DNA from: Clostridia bacterium
GTDB lineage: Bacteria > Bacillota > Clostridia > Lachnospirales > Lachnospiraceae
Direction of reading: 5' to 3'
Assembly: GCA_910574255.1 (NCBI GenBank)
Contig: CAJTAK010000001.1
Span: 271,779 to 335,778 of the forward strand
DNA length: 64,000 nt
The notes under the pieces were generated by a model. The model saw nothing but the letters and a program-made list of their open reading frames with translations. It did no database searches and had not been told where the DNA came from. The translations under genes and the position numbers were made by a program. Shown one piece after another: positions 16,022-25,598 of the stretch. Every line of letters begins with the position of its first letter. Positions within the stretch are counted from its first letter, which is position 1.

Positions 16022-17128
16022 ATGAGAAAAGAACGTAATTTTGGAATAGATTTATTGAGAATTTTTTGTATGCACATGATTGTGTTGCATCATATTTTAG
16101 ACTATTGTGGTATTAGTGCTGGAGTGGAACTATTTTCGGTGAATTATTCAATAGTTTGCTTATTACATGGTGTGAACCACTGTGCAGTGAATACTTATGC
16201 ATTAATTACTGGTTATGTATATGTAGATTCAAATTATAAACTGTCTAATATCATAAAAATGTGGCTGCAGGTATTATTCTATACTGTTGGCTTTTTGGCT
16301 GTTTTTGCTGTTTTGGCACCAGAGACAGTGGACAGCAAAATTATTTTGAGTTCATTATTTCCGATGCTGAGCAATCATTACTGGTACTTTACACAGTATG
16401 TCTGTATGTTTTTCTTTATTCCGGTGTTAAATCTTATTTTGAATAATTGGAATCCACGAGAGTTTAAAAAATTTTTTCTTGCGGTTTTTTTGTTATTCTC
16501 ATGCGTTAATGTAATTGCGTATACAAATCTTTTTAATGTTGCAGATGGGTTTAGTGTGGTATGGCTTTCCGTTATGTATTTAATTGGAGGGTATATTAAA
16601 AAAAATCCAGAGCATATTAAGCGTAATAAGAAGAAGTATATATTAATTTATACAATTTGTGTTATGATAACGGCAGCAAGCAGATGGAGCATTCAATTTG
16701 CCACTGCAAAAATACTGGGGGTGGCAAATAACGGTGGACGATTAATGGTATATACATCACCAACCATGATTTTTGCAGCGATTTCGTTACTAATCATTTT
16801 TTCAGAGCTATGCGTGAAAAGGATGCAGAAGTGGGTTCAATTTTTAGGACCATTAACCTTTAGTGTTTATATTATTCATAATAATCTTTTTCTCAAAAAA
16901 TTGTATCCGGCTTTGCAAGGATTGTCAGAACCACTTTTAACGGCTAATCCCTTTATTTTTTTAGGGATAATTCTGTTAATTACAGTGGGCATTTATATGG
17001 GGTGCTCACTAATAGACTTTGTACGTTTGAAATTATTTCAATTTCTTCAAGTTGGCGTGTTTAGTGAATGGGCAGGCAAGAAGCTCTCAGCCATTAGTGA
17101 CAAAGTATTAGATTCATTAGAATTGTAA
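16022..17128 (+). CDS. Acyltransferase-3 family membrane protein, probable glycan O-acetyltransferase
   Basis: The 368-residue protein starts with NFGIDLLRIFCMHMIVLHHIL, the acyltransferase-3 motif with the conserved His, and has about ten membrane spans. Proteins of this family transfer acetyl or other acyl groups to surface sugars from the cytosolic side. AGGAG lies 6 bases before ATG 16022. Its DNA is clearly richer in A/T than the flanking sugar genes, which suggests separate acquisition. It stands alone between two convergent or opposite units. Confidence 0.85.
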   Translation: MRKERNFGIDLLRIFCMHMIVLHHILDYCGISAGVELFSVNYSIVCLLHGVNHCAVNTYALITGYVYVDSNYKLSNIIKMWLQVLFYTVGFLAVFAVLAPETVDSKIILSSLFPMLSNHYWYFTQYVCMFFFIPVLNLILNNWNPREFKKFFLAVFLLFSCVNVIAYTNLFNVADGFSVVWLSVMYLIGGYIKKNPEHIKRNKKKYILIYTICVMITAASRWSIQFATAKILGVANNGGRLMVYTSPTMIFAAISLLIIFSELCVKRMQKWVQFLGPLTFSVYIIHNNLFLKKLYPALQGLSEPLLTANPFIFLGIILLITVGIYMGCSLIDFVRLKLFQFLQVGVFSEWAGKKLSAISDKVLDSLEL

Positions 17129-17214
17129 CAGGCAAGGGACGAAATAGAGCGTCAGCTATTATTTTGAAGGAATGTTCCGGTATTTGATGTGCGGCGGGTA
17201 GTTTCAATTTTGGC

Positions 17215-18816
17215 TTATACAGAAAATAAGTTGTGGTTATAGACCAGGATGATATAATTTTCAGCCTGATAGATTTCGTCCATTGTTTGAATGAGAAAGT
17301 GTTCCACAGAAACCATATGTTCATAGAGGGAACTGGAAACCACGATAAAATATTGTTCTACATTTTCCTGATCCCGATACCAATTTATATTTGTCTGATA
17401 AAAATGGATACTATAGAAGTCATCATTGATTAGAATATTGCGTACCTGAATGTCCGAATCAGTAATGACTGTTAAGGCAGCTGCTTCCCAGAATTCAGCA
17501 TAGCCATAGGTGAGATTTTTCTCTTTTAGAAAGGCTGCAAGGGCAAAATGGGGATTTACAGCCAGATAATTTGACGGAAGGGATACAACTTCTGAAAAAA
17601 TCAGCAGGCAGGTGGCGATGACGGTAAGAACAGATACACAGGCAAGGCGTTTCATGATTAGACCACGCTGTTCTGTGAGTACCCAATGAAAGAAAAAGGC
17701 TGTCATGACAGCAGAGGAGTATACAAGGGGAGAAAGTCTCCAGGTAAGATTTGACAGTTCCCCAAAGATCCATCCAAAAAGGATAACAGCAGTTAATGTC
17801 CAGTGAGTGAGCGTATATATACGAATCGCACGGGACTTTATTTTGGAATAGGATATTAACATAAATACGGGAATCCCCGCAAGAAAAATACCTGCGCATA
17901 TTTTGAGCAGGACAGAGAAACCGGATAAGGAGACAATTGGGTCATTGGCGGCAGGGGCAGCGCCTAGAAGGGTCAGCCAGCTTGTAAATAACCGCAGAAA
18001 GTTGTCAGGCCAGTTGCTGATATCCGAGTAGATCAGGTAGCCATCCGCATATTCGGAGGGATAAGCGGATGCCAGATTAGTTCCCCACAGATAACCGACA
18101 ACAGAAACAAGGAACAGAATCATAACAGAACACCAAAAGCCGGACGATTGTTTCAGGGAAAGAGGTTCCTGACGCAGAAGCTTCTCGCCTATGATTCCGG
18201 CAAAAAGCGGAATGACAGTGAGCGGCATGACGCTGTTGCCATTGGAAGCGCAGAGAAACATCCAAATGCACAGACGTATCAATTCGATTCATTTTTGCCG
18301 GCTGTTTTCTGGGATAGGCTTTCTTGTATAATAAAAGAATAGGAGAAAACCAATCTGGATGCCTAAAACTCCGCAGCTGTAATAGAGAACGTGGCCCCAG
18401 AAGATTTCCCGAAGTTTGGCGCTGGAACTCAAAATAAGCAGTATAAAAGCACAGGAAAGGCAGCTTTCGTTTGTTGAAAAACGGATGATTTTAAAAAAGA
18501 AAAAGAGAGTAAGTGTAAATACAAGCAAAAACAAGCTCATTCCCAGAAGCTGCGTTTTCATAGATACGCCGAAGATACCAATGAAAGGAAGGAAAAACCA
18601 TTGCCCTCCAAAAGGAAGGGTACAGGCATAAATAAAGTCCGGATTGAAAAAGCTTTTAGCGTCATAGGCGGCTTTTGCCCAATAAAGAGAATCGGCCCAG
18701 TCGGAGTTGAAGCTTCCTCTGCTTAATCAAAGTACAAAATATAAAGTTAAACCAAATGTAATGCCAAGAGTGCACAGTGAGAAAATGTTTTTAAATTTGC
18801 TATTTGAAATCTCCAT
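17215..18816 (-). pseudogene. Broken GT-C-type membrane glycosyltransferase (two in-frame TGA codons)
   Basis: One frame reads from ATG 18816 to 17215, about 533 codons, interrupted only by TGA at 18729-18727 and TGA at 18291-18289. The protein-like sequence continues in the same frame across both: LYFVL-stop-LSRGSFNSDWADSLYWAKAA and PENSRQK-stop-IELIRLCIWMFLCASNG. It has about ten hydrophobic segments and an acidic SDWAD loop after the first, like lipid-sugar-dependent GT-C transferases. Both changes could be single substitutions, for example CGA to TGA. The largest open piece, 17215-18282, lacks the catalytic N-terminus. No frameshift is seen. Decay is more likely than recoding. Confidence 0.8.
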
Positions 18817-18910
18817 TACTGCAGGACCTTTCTTATATGCTATCATTAATTTAGCATTTGAAGGAGTATAAGTCAAGAAAAGAGAGCTTGCATCTATGTT
18901 TTTTTGTTAT

Positions 18911-18939
18911 TTGCATGTTCTTGTGTTTTATGCTATGAT
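18911..18939 (+). promoter_or_regulatory. Promoter for the GT4-GT4-GT2 operon
   Basis: TTGCAT (18911-18916), 17 bases, TATGAT (18934-18939) with TG at the extended position. The remainder of the gap 18817-18968 shows nothing else clear. The operon it would drive runs without large gaps from 18969 to 26468. Confidence 0.6.
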
Positions 18940-18968
18940 AGCCATAACAAAATAACAGGGTATAGAAT

Positions 18969-20189
18969 ATGAAACAAAAAGAGCCATACCGGGTTTTAAT
19001 CATTCATAATTATTACCAGATTCCGGGCGGGGAGGATACCGTTGTGAGCAATGAAAAGCGGCTGCTTGAGGAGCACGGACATGCCGCTTTTTTTTATATG
19101 CGTGAGAATCGGGAGATCAATGAATTTTCTCCCACGCAGAAGCTGTTTCTTCCTTTTTGCGCTGTGTTTTCACGAAAAACTTACAGTGATGTCAAAAAGT
19201 TAATAGAGAAAGAACATATTGATCTGGTACATGTACACAATACCTTAAGCCTTATCAGTCCGTCTGTATATTATGCTGCTTTTCAGTGTAAAGTACCAGT
19301 GATACAGACGATTCACAATTTTCGCCTGTTGTGTCCCGGCGCAACATTCGTGAGAAAGGGCGTTATCTGTGAGGAGTGTGTGGAAAAAGGGCTGTTTTGC
19401 TCCGTAAAAGGAAGATGTTACCGGAATTCCCTGCTCCAGACACTTGTGTGTGCGCTGACCCAGAAGGTACACCGCATGACGGGAGCTTACGGAAAAATAT
19501 ATTATATCAGTCTGACGGAGTTTAATAAGAAGAAGCTTTTGCAGTTAAACAACAGAGGGAAGAGGTTAATCGATCCGGATCATGTTTTTGTAAAGCCTAA
19601 TTTTGTGCGGCAGGAGGGAGAAGTTCTTTCCATGTCGGAACGCAGAGATCAATTTTTGTATGTGGGAAGGCTGGATGTATTGAAAGGGATCAAGGTGCTC
19701 CTGGAGGCATGGAAGAAAATAAGCGGCAGTCTGCTGCTGATCTGCGGCACCGGTCCTGAAGAGTCCTGGGCGGCTGATTTTTTGAGGAAGAACGGCATGG
19801 ATCATGTCCGCCTTCTGGGACAGGTCAGCCATGAACAGGTATTGGGCCTTTTGCGGGAATCAAGAGCACTGCTTATGCCTACACAGTGGTATGAGGGACA
19901 GCCTATGGTAATCCTGGAGAGCTACTCGGTGGGGACGCCTGTTGTGGGAAGCAGCCTGGGAAATGTGAAGGATATGATTATCGATGGGGTGACCGGGTGC
20001 ACATTTCCCTGTGATGAGCCCCAAAAGCTTTGCCATGCCATTTTAAATCTCCCGGATTTTGATGCCGCTGTGATTCGCAGACATTTTGACGAGAGGTACG
20101 CAGAAGAGCGAAACTATGAAAAGCTTATGGAGATCTATGAACGATGCGTAGAGGATGTGCGAAATGAAAAGAGCAGTCATCATCACTAA
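18969..20189 (+). CDS. Glycosyltransferase family 4
   Basis: A 406-residue GT-B enzyme. The N-terminal half has NYYQIPGGEDTVVSNEKRLLEEHGH and VHVHNTLSLISP; the C-terminal half has the GT4 features FLYVGRLDVLKGIKVLLEAW and the acidic EX7E-like site in MPTQWYEGQPMVILESYSVGTPVV. It should transfer a sugar with retention from a nucleotide donor to the lipid-linked glycan in the cytosol. A four-Cys segment (CEECVEKGLFCSVKGRC) sits mid-protein. First gene of the operon; its end overlaps the next gene. Confidence 0.88.
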   Translation: MKQKEPYRVLIIHNYYQIPGGEDTVVSNEKRLLEEHGHAAFFYMRENREINEFSPTQKLFLPFCAVFSRKTYSDVKKLIEKEHIDLVHVHNTLSLISPSVYYAAFQCKVPVIQTIHNFRLLCPGATFVRKGVICEECVEKGLFCSVKGRCYRNSLLQTLVCALTQKVHRMTGAYGKIYYISLTEFNKKKLLQLNNRGKRLIDPDHVFVKPNFVRQEGEVLSMSERRDQFLYVGRLDVLKGIKVLLEAWKKISGSLLLICGTGPEESWAADFLRKNGMDHVRLLGQVSHEQVLGLLRESRALLMPTQWYEGQPMVILESYSVGTPVVGSSLGNVKDMIIDGVTGCTFPCDEPQKLCHAILNLPDFDAAVIRRHFDERYAEERNYEKLMEIYERCVEDVRNEKSSHHH

Positions 20190-21279
20190 CATACCGGCGC
20201 CGTATAGGGTAGATTTTTTTTATTATCTGCAGACACAGGTGCCGGAAATGAAGTTTTATATTATCTATTCCAGCAGGACAGAGGATAACCGCAGATGGGA
20301 AGTGAATCAGGAAAAGATAAAAAATTCATTTTTTCTGGAGTCTTTCACAATTAAAGTAAAAAAGAGGTATGACACAAAATATATTCATATTCCGAGAGGC
20401 GTAAAGCAGGCATTGGCTCGGATACGGCCGGACGTAGTGATTGGATCGGAGTATAATCCTACTATAATACAAGCAGTGCGTTACTGCAAAAGGCGGAGGA
20501 TTCCGTATGTGAGCTGGACAGATGGGACATTGTTTTCAGAGCGGAATATAAATCGGCTTCAGAAGGCTCTACGTAAATATGTGATTCGTTCGGCAGTGGC
20601 TTATATTGCCAGCAGCACGAAGTCAAAGGAAGCTCAGCAGTTTTATGGAGCAGATTCGGATAAAATCAGAATTAGCTATCTGACTGTAGATGTTGATCGG
20701 TACAGACAGGAGCGTTGCCGGACACAAGAGCGGCGATTGCTGTGTGTGGGAAGCCTGATTGAGCGCAAGGGTATGGATCTGCTGCTTCGGGCCTGTGCCC
20801 GTATACAGGAGCAGACATCCTGGCATCTGGTTTTGGCAGGACAGGGGCCGGAGGAAGCGGGCTTAAGGCGGCTTGCAAAAAGTCTGGGAATTGAAGAAAA
20901 GGTGGAATTACTCGGGCATTTAAATCAGAAGGAGCTGCTTCAAGAGTACAAAAAAAGCTTTTGCCTGGTGCTCCCTACCAGAGAGGATTGCTTTGCACTG
21001 GTGATTTTGGAGGCTATGTGCTCTGGTTTGCCGGTGATCTGCTCACAGTATGCGGACGGGGCTTATGATTTGATTGAAGAGGGAATAAACGGCTATATTG
21101 TAGATCCGTTGGATGAAGCTGCGTTCACTCAAAGGATTGAAGCTCTTTTGAAGGAGCCGGATGAGGCGTGGCTTATGGGAGAGAGGGCACGGGAAATGGC
21201 AGAGAAATTTCGATTTTCCCGCGTGTCTCAGGGATTTTTGGAGGCTGTAGGCCTGGCGCTGCTTGGGAAGGAAGAGTAA
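20164..21279 (+). CDS. Glycosyltransferase family 4
   Basis: A 371-residue GT-B enzyme that begins with MKRAVIITNIPAPYRVDFFY, a frequent N-terminus of GT4 transferases in polysaccharide loci, and has LLCVGSLIERKGMDLLLRA and LPTREDCFALVILEAMCSGLPVI in the donor domain. ATG 20164 is preferred over ATG 20155 because GAGGA lies 8 bases before it. It overlaps the preceding gene by 26 bases, so translation is coupled. The donor sugar is unknown. Confidence 0.88.
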   Translation: MKRAVIITNIPAPYRVDFFYYLQTQVPEMKFYIIYSSRTEDNRRWEVNQEKIKNSFFLESFTIKVKKRYDTKYIHIPRGVKQALARIRPDVVIGSEYNPTIIQAVRYCKRRRIPYVSWTDGTLFSERNINRLQKALRKYVIRSAVAYIASSTKSKEAQQFYGADSDKIRISYLTVDVDRYRQERCRTQERRLLCVGSLIERKGMDLLLRACARIQEQTSWHLVLAGQGPEEAGLRRLAKSLGIEEKVELLGHLNQKELLQEYKKSFCLVLPTREDCFALVILEAMCSGLPVICSQYADGAYDLIEEGINGYIVDPLDEAAFTQRIEALLKEPDEAWLMGERAREMAEKFRFSRVSQGFLEAVGLALLGKEE

Positions 21280-21314
21280 AGGTACTGCCAGAGCGCAGCC
21301 GGAATAGAGGTATA

Positions 21315-22142
21315 ATGAAAAAGAAGATTCTGGCAATCTTTACATGCTTTAACCGAAAAGAAAAAACGCTCTCCTGCATCAGGGGGCTTTTGGAGAAAAA
21401 TCCGGGAATCAGCCTTGAGTTTCTTGCAGTAGATGACAAAAGCACGGACGGAACCGCTGAAGCATTGGAACAGATGGAATGTGTGACGGTGCTTTACGGG
21501 ACGGGAGGATTGTATTATACGGGCGGAATGCGCAAAGGGATGCAATATGTGAAGCAGCAGGGCTTGACGTATGATTATCTGCTTCTTTTAAATGATGATG
21601 TGGTATTTTATCCGCATGCGCTTGAACGTATGGCGGAAGAATTGGCGGATGATGAGAACAGGGTATTGGTGGGGGCTGCCTGTGGAAGTGACGGGAAGCT
21701 GTCTTATGGCGGGGCGAAGAAGAAATCACGCTTTCGGCCATCCTTTCAGGTAGTCATGTCGGAAGGGGAAAGGACCTTTTGCGATACCTTTAATGCCAAC
21801 TGTGTGCTGCTTCCATGGAGGATATTTACAGAAGCTCCCGTTATGGACGGGCATTTCCGTCATTCCCTGGGAGATTTTGCTTATGGACTGACTTTGGGAA
21901 GTATGGGGTATGAGATTGAAACAGTTGATTTTTTTGTGGGAGTATGTGATGATAACCCGGCGGACGGAACGTGGAGGGATCCTAAGATTCCCAGAAAAAA
22001 GAGGATTCAGATGAAGGAATCTCCAAAGGGACTTCCGGCCGGAGAATGGTTTTATTTTGTGAGAACTTATTTTGGAACGGCAAGCGCATGTATTTATGCT
22101 GTGCTGCCTTATATAAAGATAATACTAGGGAGGCCTACATGA
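21315..22142 (+). CDS. Glycosyltransferase family 2, rhamnosyltransferase-like
   Basis: A 275-residue GT-A enzyme with MKKKILAIFTCFNRKEKTL, the DDKSTDG motif and LLLLNDDVVFYP, the metal-binding DxD-type site. GLYYTGGMRKGMQY and DTFNANCVLLPW also match this group, often annotated as rhamnosyl or galactofuranosyl transferases. ATG 21315 follows AGAGG; longer upstream readings cross the end of the previous gene. Its TGA overlaps the next ATG. dTDP-rhamnose could come from the rfbBAC genes at 55-58 kb, but this link is only inferred. Confidence 0.85.
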   Translation: MKKKILAIFTCFNRKEKTLSCIRGLLEKNPGISLEFLAVDDKSTDGTAEALEQMECVTVLYGTGGLYYTGGMRKGMQYVKQQGLTYDYLLLLNDDVVFYPHALERMAEELADDENRVLVGAACGSDGKLSYGGAKKKSRFRPSFQVVMSEGERTFCDTFNANCVLLPWRIFTEAPVMDGHFRHSLGDFAYGLTLGSMGYEIETVDFFVGVCDDNPADGTWRDPKIPRKKRIQMKESPKGLPAGEWFYFVRTYFGTASACIYAVLPYIKIILGRPT

Positions 22143-22807
22143 AGGAGTTTTTAAAATGCCACAGTCAGATACAGAGTTGGTTGTCCTGGCTTTATCGTTT
22201 TTTATACGGTACCCGGAAAAAAATAAAAGGGACAGGGAATCAGGTGCTCCTTCAGGGCAGCTTTTTAAAAAAGTGTAAAATTGAGATATTTGGTGATGAT
22301 AATGTGATTGAGATTGGTGAGCGGTGTGTTTTTCAAAATTGTCATTTTTATATTAGAGGAAATCACAATCGAATCTGTATTGGAGAAGAGTGTAAATGTG
22401 CCGAATTGGAGATATGGGTGGAGGATGACTCCAATCAGACGAGTATCGGACACAATACCCGGGTAACGGGGCGGACGCACCTGGCAGTGACAGAGGGGAA
22501 GACGCTTCAGATTGGGGACAGATGTCTGCTGGCCAATGGGATCACCATGCGCACAGGAGACAGTCATTCCATATTCATGCAGGACAAGAGACGCTGCAAT
22601 TATGCAGAAGATATCCGTATCGGAGCTCATGTTTGGATTGCGCAAGGAGTCTATATCTTAAAGGGCGTTTCTGTGGGAAGGGATTCTGTGATCGGAGCGG
22701 GAGCCGTGGTCACAAAGCCTGTGCCGGAAGAGACGGCGGCGGCAGGCAATCCGGCAAAGGTGATAAAGGAAGGGATTACCTGGGATAGTGAGAGGTTTAT
22801 GGAATGA
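22139..22807 (+). CDS. Hexapeptide-repeat (left-handed beta-helix) acetyltransferase
   Basis: The 222-residue protein shows hexapeptide repeats from about residue 45 (for example IEIGERCVF, IRIGAHVWIAQGVYILKGVSVGRDSVIGAGAVVTKPV) and ends with NPAKVIKEG, as in WcaF/NodL-type O-acetyltransferases. It should transfer acetyl from acetyl-CoA to a sugar in the cytosol. An ATGA overlap joins it to both the GT2 gene before and the ABC transporter gene after. Confidence 0.85.
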   Translation: MKEFLKCHSQIQSWLSWLYRFLYGTRKKIKGTGNQVLLQGSFLKKCKIEIFGDDNVIEIGERCVFQNCHFYIRGNHNRICIGEECKCAELEIWVEDDSNQTSIGHNTRVTGRTHLAVTEGKTLQIGDRCLLANGITMRTGDSHSIFMQDKRRCNYAEDIRIGAHVWIAQGVYILKGVSVGRDSVIGAGAVVTKPVPEETAAAGNPAKVIKEGITWDSERFME

Positions 22808-24543
22808 GGATGTTAAAAAGATTGCAGAAGATATTTGACAGAAAACAGAAATGGGAAATAGCGAAGCTTATGGTTCTGGTGGTGATAGGCGCTTTTTCAG
22901 AATTAGTAGGCGTAACTATTATTATACCATTTATAAATGTCATTACAACACCTGAAGAATTGATGCAGGAACCTATTGTGCAGAATATCTGTAAAGTGCT
23001 GAATATTACTAAGAGTAATCAGTTAATTATAGGTATTGCTGTTTTATTAAGCCTGATCTATGTTTTGAAAAATATCATTGCGCTTGTTTTAGCAGATCAG
23101 CAATATAAGTTTTCTTACTATGGAAGGCGTGATTTGAAAAACCGGATGATGCGATGCTATATGGCTCAGGAATATGCGTTTCATCAGGAAAACAACAGCG
23201 CAGATTTGATGCGGAATATTAATGGGGATACGGACATGTTCTATGAGACTGTTTTGAATATGCTTCAATTAGCCTCTGAAATATGTATTTGTATCGTGCT
23301 TGTTACCTTTTTGATTATAAGAGATCCGGGAATAACTCTTTGCGTGGCTTTCAGCATGGGGATTCTGGTATTTATTTTCCTGATAAAATTCAAGAAATCA
23401 CTTTCCTTATTGGGGCATCAGAGAAGAATTTATACTTCTGCTATGACAAAATGTATGCAGCAGGGATTTGGAGGAATTAAAGAGATTAAGGTCTCCAATA
23501 AAGAGGAAGTGTTTTGCAGGAATTACGAAAAAAGTAATTTTATTTTTACAGAAGCTATGCGTAAAAATCTTTTGCTCAACGCAATTCCTAAGCCTATTAT
23601 GGAGATGATTTGCATCAGCAGCTTAATGGCAGTGATTGCAGTGAAATTTTATATAAATTCTTACACAGGTGATTTTATTACAACCCTTGGTGTATTTGCA
23701 GTTGCGGCATTTAAACTTCTGCCATCTGTCAATAAAATATCCGGTTTTTTAGGCACAATTATTCATAATGGCGTGGTGGTAGACATTATTGCTGAGGAGT
23801 TAGAGCATATACGGATATTGGAACAAAATATTGGCGGGGAAAGAAAAGAGGCAGAGGAGGATATTTCCTTTGAAAGAGCGATTTGCCTGGATGATATAAG
23901 CTTCCATTATCCAAATGCAGAAGAGAATGTGTTAGAGCATGTGACACTAAAGATACCAAAAAATAAGTCGGTTGCTTTTATTGGACCGTCCGGGGCCGGA
24001 AAGACTACTCTGGTAGATTTGATTTTAGGAGTGATGAGTCCGACAGAGGGATATATACGAATTGACGATCAGGGACTTGGAGATAATGTGAAAAGATGGC
24101 ATAAAAAGATAGGATATATTCCTCAGACAATTTATATGCTTGATGATACCATTAGAAATAATGTTAAATTTGAATTAACAGAAGAAAAAGATAATGATGC
24201 GGAAATTTGGGAGGCCCTGGAGGAAGCACAGTTGAAAGAATTTGTAGAAGGTCTTGAACATGGCCTCGACACAGTGATTGGAGAAGCAGGCACAAAAATT
24301 TCGGGCGGACAGCGCCAAAGAATCGGAATTGCCAGAGCCTTGTATCGTAAGCCGTCCGTGTTAGTATTGGATGAAGCAACATCTGCTTTGGACACAGAGA
24401 CGGAGGCAGCTGTTATGGAGGCGATTACGCATCTTAAGGGAAGGATGACGATACTTATTATAGCTCACCGTTTAAGCACCATTGAAGGCTGTGAGATAGT
24501 GTATGAAATAAAAGACAGGAAAGCCATAAGGAAGCAGGGCTGA
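22804..24543 (+). CDS. ABC transporter, permease fused to ATPase (PglK/MsbA type), candidate lipid-glycan flippase
   Basis: The 579-residue protein has about six membrane spans in residues 15-320, then an ATPase with Walker A GPSGAGKTT near 394-402, signature ISGGQRQRIGIARAL near 498 and Walker B VLVLDEATSALD near 518. Half-transporters with this layout flip lipid-linked oligosaccharides (PglK) or lipids. No Wzx-type flippase was found in the window, so this is a plausible substitute for the repeat-unit pathway. It lies in a tight operon with glycosyltransferases (4-base overlap upstream, 8-base gap downstream). Confidence 0.88.
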   Translation: MRMLKRLQKIFDRKQKWEIAKLMVLVVIGAFSELVGVTIIIPFINVITTPEELMQEPIVQNICKVLNITKSNQLIIGIAVLLSLIYVLKNIIALVLADQQYKFSYYGRRDLKNRMMRCYMAQEYAFHQENNSADLMRNINGDTDMFYETVLNMLQLASEICICIVLVTFLIIRDPGITLCVAFSMGILVFIFLIKFKKSLSLLGHQRRIYTSAMTKCMQQGFGGIKEIKVSNKEEVFCRNYEKSNFIFTEAMRKNLLLNAIPKPIMEMICISSLMAVIAVKFYINSYTGDFITTLGVFAVAAFKLLPSVNKISGFLGTIIHNGVVVDIIAEELEHIRILEQNIGGERKEAEEDISFERAICLDDISFHYPNAEENVLEHVTLKIPKNKSVAFIGPSGAGKTTLVDLILGVMSPTEGYIRIDDQGLGDNVKRWHKKIGYIPQTIYMLDDTIRNNVKFELTEEKDNDAEIWEALEEAQLKEFVEGLEHGLDTVIGEAGTKISGGQRQRIGIARALYRKPSVLVLDEATSALDTETEAAVMEAITHLKGRMTILIIAHRLSTIEGCEIVYEIKDRKAIRKQG

Positions 24544-24551
24544 AGGAAAAG

Positions 24552-25592
24552 ATGAATATCAGGGAATTTTACTATAAAGGAAAGGCAAAATTGAGATATC
24601 TTCTGTACAATCAAAATTTTGGAAAAAGATGGTATCCATATTTGTACAGTTCTTATTGGCATATGTATCTGCAGAGAAGGCAGCCGGAAGAAAGGTATCA
24701 AAATTATTTTTCCGCCCGGCCCAATCCGGGTGCTGGGATTGGACATCAAATGGCAAATTGGATAGCGGGTTATTGGTTTGCGAAACAGTTCGGACTGAGG
24801 TTTGCGCATATTCCTTTTTCGAATTCAAGAATTCCATATACAGAATCTTCATGGGAGGAGTTTTTAGGCTTTGGAAATGAAGAAACGTCACTGAAAGAAC
24901 TGAAAAAGGAGCAGGGATATAAGATCGTTCGCCTGCCAATGTTTGGGGAGAAAAATGAGAAAGATTTATATATGATACGAAAAATTATTCGTTCTTATGC
25001 AGATCAAAAAGTGGTTTTCCTGGCGGAACAGGATCAATTTTATGAAGAGCAGTTTGGTGTCATGGATGTCATACAGAATAAATTTTATCATGCGCCGGTG
25101 AAAAGGCCACTGCTGATATATGAAGCATATAAAGGGATTCATATCGCAGTTCATATAAGAAGAGGGGATGTGACAGAAGCCTCATCAAACCCCAATATTC
25201 GTATGCGATGGCTGGATACAGACTATTATTGCAGGGTGCTGAGACAGCTTTTAAAGAATTTGTCGGGAAAAGATCCGCATATTTATATTTTTTCACAGGG
25301 GAAAAGAGAAGAATTTGAGGCATATTTTCCATTCCCAAATGTCCATTATTGTTTGGATATGACCGCACAGAACACTTTTTGGCACTTAACCCAGGCAGAT
25401 ATTCTGCTTATCAGTAAAAGCTCGTTTTCTTATAAGCCGGCTTTGCTGTCTGCCGGCATTGTGGTTGCGCCCCAAAATTTTTGGCATGGATATCCGGATT
25501 TAAGGCGTTGGATTATTGTGAATGAGGAAAATGATATTAAGGAAGAAGTATTTAATGATTTAGCAGAGCAGTTGAAAGAATTGGAGACTTAA
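24552..25592 (+). CDS. Fucosyltransferase-like glycosyltransferase (HxRRGD type)
   Basis: A soluble 346-residue protein with PGAGIGHQMANWIAGYWFAKQFG near residue 58 and HIAVHIRRGDV near 196-206, the donor-binding motif shared by alpha-1,2 and alpha-1,6 fucosyltransferases and O-fucosyltransferases. A SKSSFSY block follows late in the protein, similar to the ANSSYSWW block of the neighbour. GDP-fucose is therefore a likely donor, but the group is diverged and the linkage cannot be told. The next gene is a clear GT11 member, suggesting a two-step fucosylation. Confidence 0.72.
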   Translation: MNIREFYYKGKAKLRYLLYNQNFGKRWYPYLYSSYWHMYLQRRQPEERYQNYFSARPNPGAGIGHQMANWIAGYWFAKQFGLRFAHIPFSNSRIPYTESSWEEFLGFGNEETSLKELKKEQGYKIVRLPMFGEKNEKDLYMIRKIIRSYADQKVVFLAEQDQFYEEQFGVMDVIQNKFYHAPVKRPLLIYEAYKGIHIAVHIRRGDVTEASSNPNIRMRWLDTDYYCRVLRQLLKNLSGKDPHIYIFSQGKREEFEAYFPFPNVHYCLDMTAQNTFWHLTQADILLISKSSFSYKPALLSAGIVVAPQNFWHGYPDLRRWIIVNEENDIKEEVFNDLAEQLKELET

Positions 25593-25598
25593 AAGTAT

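Noticed and set aside
18289-18729. Selenocysteine or TGA-as-tryptophan recoding in the broken GT-C gene
   Set aside because: No SECIS-like need or redox context exists in a membrane transferase, the gene uses TGG for Trp, and the many other genes here end normally at TGA.
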